Assembly (NCBI RefSeq): GCF_020921035.1
Contig: NC_063151.1
Span: 23,442,934 to 23,506,933 of the forward strand
From: Rhodamnia argentea
Lineage: Eukaryota; Streptophyta; Magnoliopsida; Myrtales; Myrtaceae
Direction: 5' to 3'
DNA length: 64,000 bases
Shown here: positions 12,730 to 24,860 of the stretch, in pieces
Layout of the letters: each line of letters begins with the position of its first letter
Numbering within the stretch: position 1 is the stretch's first letter
Program-made: the position numbers and the translations under genes
The notes under the pieces: model-generated
The model's database searches: none
Told to the model about the DNA's origin: nothing
The model's input: only the letters and a program-made list of their open reading frames with translations

Positions 12730-13925
12730 CGGTTAATTTACATTTTGCCCCCCATATTTTGGCAGTTATTGGCAATTATCCCCTGACTTTTTCAATTTCT
12801 GCGATTCAGTTGCAATTCCCCTAATGTTGACTTTTGCCATTTTTCAACCGGAGCTCCGATGTGCTTTGTCACGTGACTAATTAGCTACTTTTACAATGAA
12901 CAAATTTATCCAACAATAAAAGTGAATTGCATTTTGCCCCCTAAATTTCTAGACTGGTTATAAGTTGCTCCTTGTCTTTTTTTATTTTTGCAATTCCCCT
13001 GCTTTAATGTCCTCCCTATTGTCGACTTTGGCCAATTTCCTTCAAAGGCAACTTTGAATAATTTTTCAAATCTAAACCACACTTTAAAAAATGATCACTC
13101 CGTCCAGCTTTCGAAATTATCATGTAATCGACCAAAATTTTGTGTCATTTTGGAAAATGACCTCTCACAACTTGCAATAGAGGGTAAGATATAAAGCAAA
13201 TAGAGAGATGAAAAGAACAATCCTAACATCGCATGACACTATACAATCTCCAAATTTTATTCATCGGCACAAATTAAAGTGTTACCTATGTAAGACAATT
13301 CTCTTTCTTGTCAAATAAAAGATACAATGCTTCAATTTTAGTATCACTTTATGATTAAACAAAACGCGAGTATCACTTTGTTAATGCGCAGATGTTCCAA
13401 GCTTCATTATTAAAAGTACTGAACTATTGAGTGTACCTTACTTCGATGAGTTATTGTGTGAACAAAATAAGTATAAAACAATACTCTAAGGGAAGTATTA
13501 AGCGCAATCGAATCCTAAAATTTGTCACGAAAATGCATTCAAATCCTAAAAGCTTTTGAAAAGCGCAATCAACAAAGTGACTTGATTTCACCAATTTAAC
13601 AAGTTTTAATATTCGATTGTAATTTCGTAATAAATTTCAAGGCTTGATCACACTTTTCGAAAGTTTTAGGACACAGATCCATCTTCGTGATAAGTTTTAG
13701 AATTTTCAACGTAGTTATTCCAAATTTTTTTTTTTTTGAAAAGCTAGGCGGCAATTTGCTACGTGTGCCAAAACCCGATGGTAAAATGTAATTCACCATG
13801 TGCTCCAAGACAGATTCACCGTTCAAAAGAAAGCTAATTAGTCACGTGATAAGCATGTGAACAGAACTCCAATTGGAAAAATGATCGGGCCAAGGGGGTC
13901 GGTGCAACTGATTTCAAGACTTCAA
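12730..13925. mobile_element. Long-inverted-repeat element, about 1.2 kb
   Basis: The two ends are imperfect inverted repeats of roughly 190 bases. The left end carries cacgtgactaattagct (about 12870-12887), and its reverse complement stands near 13843; the flanking words (catttttcaaccggagctc on the left against catttttccaattggagttc on the right, reversed) also pair. No coding capacity. Non-autonomous DNA transposon, family not named. It contains the smaller element at 13497-13722 and abuts the next one at 13945. Confidence 0.6.
13497..13722. mobile_element. Short inverted-repeat element (MITE-like) nested in a larger one
   Basis: About 225 bases whose two halves pair: the left aaatttgtcacgaaaatg and tcctaaaagcttttgaaaag match the reverse complement of the right half with scattered mismatches. 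The wording (aatcctaaaa, acaagttttaa) is that of the arms of the 52543-53499 element, so it is probably a coreless relative of that family. It lies between the arms of the 12730-13925 element, so it inserted later than that element. Confidence 0.5.
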
Positions 13926-13944
13926 GAGGAACATTACAAGAAAA

Positions 13945-14400
13945 AAAATAAGTAAAAATCCAAATAAAGATCTGAGATGGATTTTGTTTCAAATAAGGGC
14001 CTTAAGCGCCCTTATTATTTCAAAGAAAAGCTTAATCGAGAGCATTTTTGTTTTTTCTTTTTTTTTTTTTCTCTTTTTTTTCCTTCTTTTTTTGCCCTAG
14101 CTTCTCGCCACTTGGCTGCCATCGCTTGGGCAAGGCTAGCGAGGCTACCCCTTGCCGGGCGGGTCGAGGGCTGCCCTCGCCGGCCATATCTTGCGAGGGT
14201 CTCGCTTGGGCAAGGCAAAGGACGGTAGCCCTTAGCTCATGCTGGCGAGAAGCTAGGGAAAAAAGGGAAAAAACACAAAAGAAAATAAAAAAAAGAAAAT
14301 GATGAAAATGTCCTTTGTTATGCATTTCTTGAAAACAATAAAAAGATCGCATGCCCTTATTTGAGAAAATAATAACACTTCGGATTTTTATTTGAAATTT
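13945..14400. mobile_element. GC-core inverted-repeat element (family F1)
   Basis: Outer arms pair: left taaaaatccaaataaag with right cacttcggatttttattt, and left caaataagggc with right gcccttatttg. Inside the arms come a T-run (14048-14092) and an A-rich tract (14259-14300), and between them a GC-rich core of about 165 bases. The core is bounded by a perfect 16-base inverted repeat, ccctagcttctcgcca at 14095-14110 and its complement at 14243-14258. No protein is encoded; open frames on both strands are shadows of base composition. Same termini type as 60913-61512. Confidence 0.65.
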
Positions 14401-14820
14401 TTCCAAAAAGAAGGGAGGAATATTATACAAAACGAGGTGTTTAAAAAATTTCCAAACACTTTTTTAATATAAAAACTTAGATGATTAGTAGTATTATTTC
14501 CTCATTTATATAAATTTAGTATTAGAAAATGAGAGAATCCGGTGGTGTGGAAAAAGAAAAAGAAAAAGTAAAAGGAAGAAAGAGTGCTCACAAGTCACAA
14601 GGGAAGAGGGGGACAGACAATGCGGAGAGAGTCGGCTCGATCAAACCAAACAGGAAGGCCCCACCCCCCACACAAATCATCGTCGTCACTTTCACCGGTA
14701 AGGTTGTTGAAACCTTCGCCTGTTTTCGATGCTTTCGATGACAGCCACGACACGACGACTCTGGACATAAGACACACTTCACACACACTCTCTCCATCTT
14801 TCGCTGACGCATTTCGTCGA

Positions 14821-17800
14821 ATGGCTCGCCTTCTCCAAACCACATTCTTACCTTCTTCGCCGTCCCTGTACATCGCCCGCAAGAGCTCGCTCCCCGGCCA
14901 CCCCCGCAATGGACCCAGAGCCGCCCCAATTCAGTCCAAGATCCGGGAGATCTTCATGCCCGCCCTCAGCTCCACGATGACGGAGGGCAAGATCGTCTCC
15001 TGGGTCAAATCCGAGGGCGACAAGCTCGCCAAGGGCGAGAGCGTCGTCGTCGTCGAGTCCGACAAGGCCGACATGGACGTCGAGACCTTCTACGACGGTT
15101 ACTTGGCCGCCATCATGGTGGAGGAAGGTGGGGTCGCCGCCGTCGGCTCCGCCATCGCCCTCTTGGCCGAGACCGAGGACGAGATCGCCGAGGCCAAGTC
15201 GAGAGCAGAGGATGACTCGTCATCGGCGCCGCCTGGCCCTCCCACTGCTCCAGCTCCAGCTCCGGCTCCGGCGCCGCAGGTCGAGACCGCGGCCTCTGTT
15301 GCTCCTGTCGTGAGGGCAGCTGCGACAGTGGCTGCGGCTGTTGGTTCGGCTGTGCACCCGGCTTCCGAAGGGGGCAAGCGTGTTGTGGCATCGCCATATG
15401 CGAAGAAACTGGCGAAAGAGTTGAAGGTTGATTTGGGAATGTTAGTGGGCAGTGGCCCCATGGGGAGGATTGTGGCTAAAGACGTGGAAGCGGCTGCGGA
15501 CGTGGCTGCGGATGCAGCAAGTGCGGCCACAGCTGGTGCTGCAGTGGCTGCACCAGTGGCAGCTCCAGAGAAGAGTTCTGCAATTGAATTGGGCACAGTA
15601 GTTCCATTCACAACGATGCAGGGCGCGGTGAGTCGGAATATGGTGGAGAGCTTGAGCGTGCCTACTTTTAGAGTTGGGTACACTATCACCACAGATGCGC
15701 TTGATGCTCTTTACAAGAAGGTAATGTTAGGACTATGATAGTGATAATATGCTAAGCCGTTCATTTTGGATTGCCATTGACAGTTAATTTGACAAATTAA
15801 GCATTTTCCTGCGTGAGCTATGAGTTGATCTTGGAATGACTATTCAGATGGCTGAGTCATTAGAGCAAAGTTTTGGATTAATTTCATGATTCTACCTGAG
15901 CTAATCTTATTCATGCAGTGTTGCATTACTTGTAGTATAGTGCCTTGTGCTTAGCTGGTTTATAGCAGGTGAAGTGCTAATGTAACTTGATGGATGCGTA
16001 CGCGGTTTCTCTTGTTTTGAGTGGTCTACTTTGGTATTGTTTGCCAATAGATACATGTGTTGTTGATGATGTCGTGATGTTGTGTGTCTTCTAGATCAAG
16101 TCAAAGGGAGTCACAATGTCAGCATTGCTCGCCAAGGCGACGGCACTTGCATTGGTTAAACACCCGGTCATCAATTCTAGCTGCAGAGATGGGAACAGCT
16201 TTACATACAACAGTAGCATCAACATTGCAGTTGCTGTTGCTATAGATGGGGGGCTGATCACACCTGTGCTTCAGGATGCAGATAAAGTACTTGATATATG
16301 CTATTATCTGCCTTGTAGGGGTTTTCTTTTTCATTATTGAATTGCTGGAAATTATGGGAGAGCTTATGGTAATGTACTGGTTTAGGTGGATATCTACTCT
16401 TTGTCAAGAAAGTGGAAGGAGTTAGTTGACAAGGCCAGAGCCAAGCAACTGCAACCTCATGAATATAATACTGGTGAGAACATAAATCATTCCTTTCACA
16501 CATTATCTTATCTTTCCCTTATTTATGTGCACGATTTTTTCTTTAGTTGCAGCGCCCACTAATCCTGTTGGATCTTCAAACTTTTAGAATGCTTGTGTTT
16601 CTTTGATTTGAGATAAATTTATTGAAATATAAGTGTTGTTGAAGTCAAAGAACTTAAATTCCAAGCTTAGTTATTTAGGGCAGCGGCCATAACTAAATGA
16701 CCTGCACGACAATTATTCTGGAGAGACTTTTCATGCTGGGATGCAGTCAAATAGATGGAAGGGGATCTGAGTGTTTCTTTCAGTGTTGAATAAAAGTAAG
16801 TTTCAAAATCTGAAATTCGGCTGACGGCTCCACTGATCTTAGCTTGTCTTTAACATGATAACAGAGCTAAATATTTTAATGGTGTGCTTACTAACTCAGA
16901 CTGGATATTAAACTAAAGACAAATCTAAATATTGGTCCGAATAGCCAGAAAGATGCATTGACAAATTATGCTGCGTGACAATCAACTTATATAAGCCCGG
17001 ATATGCTATTATAGAAGCATTCAGGAGTTCAGCTCATATCAACAAGTTTTTCCTGCTATTTTAGCTTATTTTGTAGAATGATGCATACTCCAGCGTTTTG
17101 CAAGTTCTACCAAATATTGAAAAAAGCATTTGTGATGAACGAATCAATTGCTTCAATACTTCTGGAGATCAGGATATGGTTGATGCTTGCTAGATGAATT
17201 TCGTGGTGAATAATTGTTTCATTTGCATAATAAGAGGTTATTCATACCCCCGCCATAAAAAAGAGTGTCGTGGCACCTCACTATATCAGTGTTTCATATT
17301 GAGGGGTTTTCTTAATCACAAAATGCATCTCATAGAGCGGATAGATGATTGTTGCACTGGGCTAACGGCACAATTAGGGTATTGAGGATTCGCTTTTGCT
17401 TGCCTTTGCATGCTTGGTTACAAGTTGTTCTCATGTGCTTTTGCACTTGCTTCGGCCCTAGTAGAAGTATACAATGAGCAAGAGGTAAGAAAAAATGGTG
17501 AGAATTCTCTTTTGCTTGCCCTTGCATGCTTGGTTATAAGTTTTTGTCATGTGCTTATGCACTTGCTTCGCCCCTAGTAGAAGGACACAATGCAAATGGG
17601 GCAAGAACAAATAGAACAGATACCGATATTTGTTAGCTTGATGGCAGTTGTTCTGGGATTAGGGTCTGTTTAATTTTATGTCTTCATTACCCTAGCGGAT
17701 GAGAAAAGTTTGTAATTGTCTTTACAATTCCGGTATCTATGGACTCAGCTTATTGTTAGTGGTCTGTGCCTGTTCTGAGTTCCCAGAAGGTTCTTCTTGT

Positions 17801-18660
17801 CTCTTGGCTAGCTCAGGCTTGGAGCATCCCACATTGCAAGGTTTCCTCTTTTTTATGTTCTGTACTCAGACTTGAACGTGGGGTATGCCATGACCCCCAA
17901 CTTAAGTTGTGACATCGCTTGTTTCCCTCTGGTTTATTTTCTAGTCTCTGTGGTGTCAGCAGAACTGTTTCACTACCAGACTGCAGTATGCTTGTGCAAA
18001 CTGAGTGGGCTGAGTTTCCATACTTCACTAAGAAGTTTTTAACTTCTTTGCACCCTCTTTCATGCCAGGCTGTCCACAGTTATTCTTGGTCAATGGCCTG
18101 CTTAGCATTCTTCTTTGTGATCTGTTTCTTATCATTGTTGGTTTTGTTGACAGGGACATTTACTCTATCTAACCTTGGAATGTTTGGTGTTGATCGGTTC
18201 GATGCCATTCTACCCCCTGGAACTGTAAGTACTGTACCTTGAATCCCTCTTGCTTCGCAGGAAATGCATTGAATGGTGTAAGCAATTGATACATGCATCC
18301 ATGCAGGGAGCAATCATGGCTGTTGGTGCATCCCAGCCCACAGTTGTGGGCACAAAGGATGGTCGAATTGGCATGAAGAATCAGATGCAGGTAAAACAGA
18401 CATCTGTTTATTATTCTTATGATTGGATGTTCATGTGTAAGTTCTTCCAGCTTCAACAGACATCTGCTTATTATTCTTATGATTGGATGTTCATGTGTAA
18501 GTTCTTCCAGCTTCATGCAGTATTTCTAACATTGAGCAAAAATAAATGACATCAGGTAAATGTCACGGCGGATCATCGGGTAATATACGGTGCTGATTTG
18601 GCTCAGTTTTTGCGAACCCTGGCCAAGATTATCGAGGACCCAAAGGATCTCACCTTTTGA
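14821..18660 (+). CDS. LTA2: Plastid pyruvate dehydrogenase E2 (dihydrolipoamide acetyltransferase)
   Basis: E2 core of the plastid pyruvate dehydrogenase complex; transfers acetyl groups from its lipoyl arm to CoA for fatty acid synthesis. Exons: 14821-15720, 16095-16286, 16386-16473, 18154-18224, 18307-18390, 18556-18660; 479 residues, the length expected for plant plastid E2. Residues 1-38 look like a transit peptide. A single lipoyl domain spans 41-117, with the lipoyl lysine K82 in ESDKADM. An Ala/Pro-rich linker (136-178) follows, then the E1/E3-binding domain 187-222 (ASPYAKKLAKEL) and the acyltransferase domain from about 258. Its active-site histidine is H452 in ADHRVIYGADLA. The ATG at 14821 starts the natural transit peptide, although the frame is open further upstream. 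Resembles Arabidopsis LTA2 and EMB3003 (At1g34430); which of the two is the orthologue is not decidable here. Introns 3 and 5 contain local tandem duplications. Confidence 0.95.
17377..17608 (+). repeat. Tandem duplication, period about 116 bases, in E2 intron 3
   Basis: Two head-to-tail copies of about 110 bases. Each contains cttttgcttgcc, tgcatgcttggtta, catgtgcttntgcacttgc and ccctagtagaag. The matching words lie 116 bases apart, with a few mismatches. A local duplication, not a known element. Confidence 0.75.
18396..18515 (+). repeat. Perfect-period 60-base tandem duplication in E2 intron 5
   Basis: Units 18396-18455 and 18456-18515 differ at one base (ctgttta against ctgctta). Each unit contains a donor-like gtaagt directly followed by an acceptor-like ttcttccag. 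The duplication therefore creates a potential 46-base cassette between the first unit's ccag and the second unit's gtaagt (18451-18496). The annotated splice sites at 18390 and 18556 lie outside. Confidence 0.85.
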
Positions 18661-21131
18661 TTGAACATAATTTGAAAAACAAAGGCTCCGTGTTGTCTCA
18701 TCCAATTTTCTCAGAGAATGTTGGTTGCCCCGGAAACTAGTTTTGTCCTCCTTTGGTTTATCAAGTTTTGGCATCAACTGAATCAATTCATGCAGAAGGT
18801 GAGGCTAACTGCTTGATTGAAGTAGATTCCACTGGAGCAACGACGTATGAAGTTGTGTCACATGGATGTGTTGAACAAGCTTTTGATCAAGTCATGCTTC
18901 TTCAATTGCTGTTTCAATGAATAAATTTCGCTATTAGTTGCGCTCATTTGGTATGCTGCACAATGAACCTGTCTTGGGTTTACATTGCAGACTGGTTAAG
19001 GTTAACGCGATGGGACATGAGGCTGCATCTGAATTCTAAGATGATGTGTATTGCTATCTATATGTGGCAATTGTGCGGAAACATGTTTCCGGCAAACATA
19101 AAATAGGTATTTACTCGAGTTTCTAATAAGCCAGAACTTCTCTGAACTAGACAGCCATCTCGGCGCACTTCTTTTCGATCGAGACCCGCTTCATTTGTAA
19201 TGAATATGATAGACATAATACTGGAATGGCGAGAACCTCTTTATTGCAAGTGGAAGAAGGTCCTATCCTCGTGGTATTGGTGCGGCAAAATGTGTATGGT
19301 GGCGACGCGTTGTTACTTGGAGAAATCCTACGTTAGTCATCAGAAACAATTGCAATGTGTATAATGAGTTCGGTCCTTTTAATGTACAATACCATGGCAA
19401 AGTGGGGATGTCCGATGTAGGGCTAGTGACTATGATGTTTTGAAAAAAGGTAACTTGTGCCAGAAAATGCAAACGACGTGGACCATCTCCGTGTTTCGCA
19501 CGGTTTTAGTCAAGTCGACGGAAAATTTGTTTCGTAGTCAACAAGGAATTGTGAATGAATCCCGAAACAATGACCTCCACTTTTGGACAAAAAGAGGGTT
19601 GTTTCTAAAACTGAAATTCAGCATATACTGTTGCCACCAGCCGGAGCAGAACCGTGAATCCAAAGGCCGGACCGACTTCTGTTTTTGGGGGGACCTGGGG
19701 CGTTGGCGAGCTGACTCGAGACATCCGAGGCCGGATTCGGGACCCGACGGCCAGTCGCAGGGACCCTAAGCGGCCGAATTTGAGCAGCTGTCAGTCTGCC
19801 TTTACTCTATTTATGAACTATTTCTTTTAAAACCTTGATGATTTCTCAACTATATACATGCTAAACAAAAAAATAGGAATATAATTTTGCAAACTGTATT
19901 CCAAGAATAAGTTTTCCGATGAAGGTATTGTCCAACCGAAGAACAAGTTTAGGGAAACAAACAGACTCGGAGAGAGCTCGCAGCAATCAACTTTTGCATT
20001 CATTCTAGTGTGTTCGTAACAATTTTTTAAGGGTGGATGCACCCTTCTCCGTTACCCAATGTCAGGCTGGCTATCCTTTGTTGCCAGAACGGATGTCGAT
20101 TTCATTTGGTAAGGGATCACTCAAATCATTCCTACTAATGCAATTAGTGCACCTTAGAGAATAGTGTTGCAAACCGAATTCTCCTATACTCATGTACCCT
20201 TACGAGTGGAGCTTGGTTCCGGTGTGAAAAGTGAGCGATACAGAAGGGACAAATACAACTGGTTCATAGGAGTGACATCGAGGTATTTGTGCTAGGAGTT
20301 CTAGGTTAAAACAATTATAACACTAAGAAGCTCTCAAGGCAAGATTGACCTCCCATGCACAAATTAATCGGAAACTGATGCCACTATCCTGAAAAGGCTA
20401 TGACAGGCCGAAACCAGTCGTTGTATTGAAGTGTTCCGTGTATTTTGCTCGAGCGACTAGATAGCTGCTTCAGAATTTCTACTATAAAAGAAGAACGACC
20501 CGAGCTAAGCTAGGCGGGGAACGATTCGACACGAGGATGTTCGTCATGCTATTCTTAGGAACAACTATAAAAGGAAGGTATGCCCAGTGTTCTCGACTTC
20601 CCAGGCTGCCGCATGGGCTATTCCATGGACAAGGATCGGTTGACCCATGACACTAGCATGTAACGGTGAATGCTGCAAGCAGAACTATCCAAACAGAGCC
20701 TTGTTCATCAAGAATTCGGTTACTCAGAGAATCAACAACGAAATTTCTATCGTGTAATTTTCATGGAAACAGCCTTGATGCTACACATGATGCTGAGAAA
20801 ACAGAACTGAAACAGTTCTTTAAGAAACTCTCCCATAAGATAGAGAAGGCTGAAGAAGGCTAAAATCACTGTAAATATCATCAATTACAACACCAAAATT
20901 TTGCCTTGTCTTCCATGAGAACACCCTAAAACTTTTTACACGACGACAGGTTTACTTCAAACCAGGTATATAGCTGCAGGAGAAACCATAATTCCATCTA
21001 ATTCTTCTCTATTACAAACCTTATCACACAGGACAGAACTTATTGGTTTACAACAAAAATGAGAGCAAAAGACCACGCTTCTTTTGGTCGCCTCGTTTAC
21101 ACAAGCAGTAATGTATTAACTAGACAAGTAT
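18661..21131. other. Spacer between convergent E2 and LRR kinase genes
   Basis: 3' flanks of two convergent genes. No coding exon recognised. A ccgg-rich patch at 19640-19770 resembles the CCGG-type repeat ends seen near 3.5 kb. Open frames at 19440-19769 and 20666-20863 have no recognisable product or splice partner. Confidence 0.4.
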
Positions 21132-24100
21132 TTACCTTGCATTGAGAAGCATGCGGAGTACACTCTTCATTTTCGGCCTTGAATCAGGAGATGTGCCGAC
21201 ACATGCCAGAGCAACTCTTAGAACTGCAAGCATCTGGCTCCTCACGGTGAGGGATGTTCTACTCACACTAAAATCAAGGATGTGGTCCCACTTATCTTGC
21301 TTCAAACTGTTGGTCGACACCCACTTCGTTAACTCATTTCCCTGGCTACATGCTGGCTTCCCAGTGAGCAGTTCCAGCAGCACAACCCCGAAGCTATACA
21401 CATTCCCGGCCATTGTTATTCTCATTGTGTAAGCATACTCTGCGAGCCACCAGATGAGAACAACTAATGGTTAGTCTCGAGGCCAAAAGGCAACCATGGC
21501 ATGGCATGAATCAGATTAACAAATGGATGAACTATCGATGAGAATAGCTTGATGAACACAATCAAGCAAATCCAGCACAGTAGAGGAAAAAAAAAAGATG
21601 TCAACTATTTTCTTTTGATTATTCTTAATGGTGTGTAACTTTATAAAGAAAAGGCAGTCACCTTGAGAAGGAATAACAAATTGCTGATTCATGAAAGTAA
21701 TGTTTAAAGAAACAAGCAAAATTCAGAGTAAATCACCTGGAGGTATGTAGCCAATAGATCCTGCAACAGTAGAGAGACTGCCTGTGCTCTTTGATGGATC
21801 GATTACCTTACAGAGCTCAATATCTCCCACCTGAGGTTCCTTCAAGGACTTGAGCAGAATGCTCCTACTCGAGAGGTCAAGCAGGAGAATTGGACCGGAG
21901 GAATAATCATGCAGAAACACAAGACCCTGAGCCACTCCAACTGCAATACTGTAACGGCTCGCCCAATCCAATTCGTTTGAGCTGTCATGCAAAACGTCAA
22001 AGAGGGTACCCTTTTGCGCGTACTCGTAAAAGAGATACCCACTATCAAGAGTCAAGACATAGGCTAAAGGGGTCATGACATTCGAGTTGTTTAACTTTCC
22101 CAGGACTTCTAGCTCCTGTCCAAACTTGTCGTGGCTACCCAATTGGAATATCTTGTCACTCCAGTTAAGCTTCTTGATGTAGTAGCTTGTTCCAGATGGC
22201 ATGGTTGCTTTGTAGTAGGTTGAAAACCTGGTCTTCAAAACGATTTTCGTTGGATCGGAAACTTCTTCCATGGCTTTGGTGAAGTCTATACTTGATCTGT
22301 GGATGCCATTTGAAGTCAACAAGCCACTATCGATGACTTTAGGAAGAGGAAGGTTCTCGCCTAATTGCACATGCTCGTCGTTAATGCGGTAAAAGCGTTT
22401 TGATACTGACACAACAACCACTGAAACGAACAACACAGCAAAAACAGCAGATGCCAGTGCAGTAAGAACTGGCACAGCAACAGAGTTTCTTTTCGGTGAC
22501 GGAGGGCTCGGTGCTGGAGGGCTCGGTGCTGTCCCATTAATGAGGTTTTTGTTTCCACTATGTTCCACTTTGACCATTTGCCTAAAATTCGGAATAACAC
22601 CCGACAGGTTGTTATTGGAAAGTATTATCTGTGTGAGGGCTGCCATCAGAGTAAATGAATTGGGAACGGAACCTGAAAACTGGTTGTCTGAGAGATCCAA
22701 AATCTCTAGGTTGTTTAGCTGAGAAAAAGTAGCCGGGATATCCCCATCAAAAAGATTATTACTGAGGTTTAGAACAATCTGCAAACTCAGTGGCATGGTT
22801 GGTATACGCCCACTAAGTTGATTTTTACCCAGCTGGAGTTCCAACAAAACGTCTAATCTCTGAATTCCAATGGGTATTGAGCCACTCAGACTGTTGTGCT
22901 GCAAATTCAAGACAGTAAGGTTCTGCAAGTTTGGAAGGGAAGATGGAATGGAACCACTCAGGAGGTTCCAGCTGATATTCAACTGCGCTAAACTCGCTAA
23001 CTGCGTAATTTGGCCTGGGATGCTCCCGTCAATCTTGTTTAACTGAAGCTTCATGACTTGAACACTGCTGAGATTCCCCAACTCTGGTGGTAAGGGACCA
23101 GTCAGTTTATTCTGCGCCAAATTCAATAGGGCCAAACTCCGGCATTTGCCCAGTTCAGCAGGGACTGATCCTGTCAAGCTATTATTTTCCAGTTCTAAGT
23201 AAGTCAATTTCTCGAGGCTTCCCAACGAATCAGAAGGAATCGTACCATTAAGCAAATTGCTACCCAGTCTCAACCTGAGCATGTTAGATGACAGATTGTT
23301 AGGTATCGGCCCCTCCAACCGATTGTAAGACAAATCCACATACTGCAAATTTGGCTGGGACAAAAGGTCAGGCGGAATAGACCCACTCAGCTTATTGTAG
23401 CTAAGATCCAAACTTTTGAGAAACCTCGTTAACTCACTGGGAATTGGGCCGCTGAAGTTATTTTGGTTTGCAGAGAAACGGGAAAGTGTTTTCAAATTAG
23501 CTAGACTATCCGGGATTTTCCCACGGAGATCATTGGAAGACAGAATCAGCACTTCCAACTTTGGGAGCTGCCCTAGTCTGTCAGGGATAAAGCCTGAAAG
23601 ACGGTTCTGGCTAAGATCGACCAGGGTCAAATTCTGATAAGCTGCGAGTCCCTCAGGGATTTCACCGTCGAATTCATTCACCGAAAGCTCAAGCTCCTCC
23701 AAAACCATGGACAGGTTAACTGGAACTAACCCATTGAACATATTAAAACTAAGATTCAAACTCCTCAACTTGACTAACCCATCTAATTCTGAGCCAATGC
23801 TTCCCCTCATATGATTATAAGACAAGTCCAAGAACTCCAACCCAGGAAAACCAGTAAAAGAAGGCAAAGGACCTACCAACGCATTCCTGCTGAAGTTCAA
23901 CCGCTGGAGCCCACCAATTTGCCCACAAGAAGTGATGAACTCATCAGGAATTGAGTCCAACTGGTTGTGGGACAGATCAAGAACCTGCAAAGAACCAATC
24001 TGGCAAATCGCAGGCAAAAAACTGGAGGAATTGAGAGCGAGCCCAGAGAGAGAGAGCGTGATCACGGAGGAGTTATCCGGGCTGCACGTGACCCATTTCC

Positions 24101-24287
24101 AATTACACGGGTCGGGCTCTGCGGTGCTGTTCCCCGGCAAGTCAGAAGTCGGGATTCTCTGGGAGAGATCGATCATAACTGCTGCTTGAGTTGAAGACAG
24201 CTTAGAGAAGGCCAAAGGGTAGAAGGAGGAGGAGAAGAAGAACAAGAGCGGGACGAGCAAAGGATTGCTAGGTGTGCACCGGCCCAT
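21132..24287 (-). CDS. LRR receptor-like kinase with a degenerate kinase domain
   Basis: Plasma-membrane receptor-like protein, 952 residues; ligand unknown. Exon 1 24287-21737 and exon 2 21439-21132, phase 1 junction restoring IPPEYAY. Signal peptide about 1-28, LRR N-cap with CNWKWVTC, about 20 LRRs to residue 575, Pro-rich spacer, one membrane helix about 602-630, then a kinase-like domain about 685-945. The VAIK lysine is present (YYIKKLNW, K705). However the catalytic HRDLKSSN is replaced by LLDLSSRS (D804 kept, K and N lost), the Mg-binding DFG reads DIE (about 822-824), and the Gly-rich loop is unrecognisable. It is therefore very probably a pseudokinase. The rest of the fold is well kept (GSIGYIPP, AGNVYSFGVVLLELLTGKPA). 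Likely the counterpart of Arabidopsis At1g34420 (memory). Convergent with the E2 gene. Confidence 0.93.
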
Positions 24288-24860
24288 CTTTCGGCTTCTT
24301 TCCGTTATGGTAAAAGCCAGAATGGCGTATTAGAGATGTCCGCAGCTAGAATCGAAAAACCCAAGAGCATGTATATAAAGAGAGAGCCACAACACCCCCA
24401 ATATCCGATACAGATAGTGGGAAAAGGAGAAGATGATGCGGAAGAAGGAGCAGGGAAAGAGAGAGAGTGGGGTCAAGAACAAGAAAATGGAAGCCTATCA
24501 GGAACGAGAAAACAGAAGAAAAGGATGAGAGAGAGAGAGAGAGAGAGAGGCGCTTTAATGGCGTAGGTTTTGGGTTTGGGAAGGTGGAGTTGACTCATGC
24601 TGCGGAAGAGAGACTTTGACTGAGAACAGCTCTTCTTCTTCTTCGCTTTGTTTTGACTCCCCACCGTAAAACGCACTTCGCCGACGACCCACTTTATGAA
24701 CTTTGGCCAGTCAAGCGGCACTGATGGGTCCCTCCTCGTGGACCCCACTGTCGACCCTCTCTCCTCTTCGTCCCCCACACGTCTCTCTCGTCTTTGTTCA
24801 CCGGGGCAAATTGCAGGCCGCCGGCTCCGGCCCTCCAAACTCCGACCACTCGACAATTCC
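24288..24860 (-). promoter_or_regulatory. Leader and promoter region of the LRR kinase gene
   Basis: Upstream of the minus-strand start codon. On the minus strand a TATATA core lies at about 24369-24378, roughly 85 bases before the ATG. A GA tract (24529-24549) stands further upstream. Such GA/CT tracts occur in the leaders of several genes here. Transcription start not determined. Confidence 0.35.

Noticed and set aside
14032-14430. Open frames on both strands
   Set aside because: They run through the homopolymer tracts and GC core of an inverted-repeat element; no protein features.
15099-15692. Long Ala-rich open frame on the minus strand
   Set aside because: Shadow of the GC-rich lipoyl/linker exon of the E2 gene on the plus strand.
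19440-19769. 109-residue plus-strand frame
   Set aside because: Its second half is made of ccgg-type repeat words; no homologue known to me.
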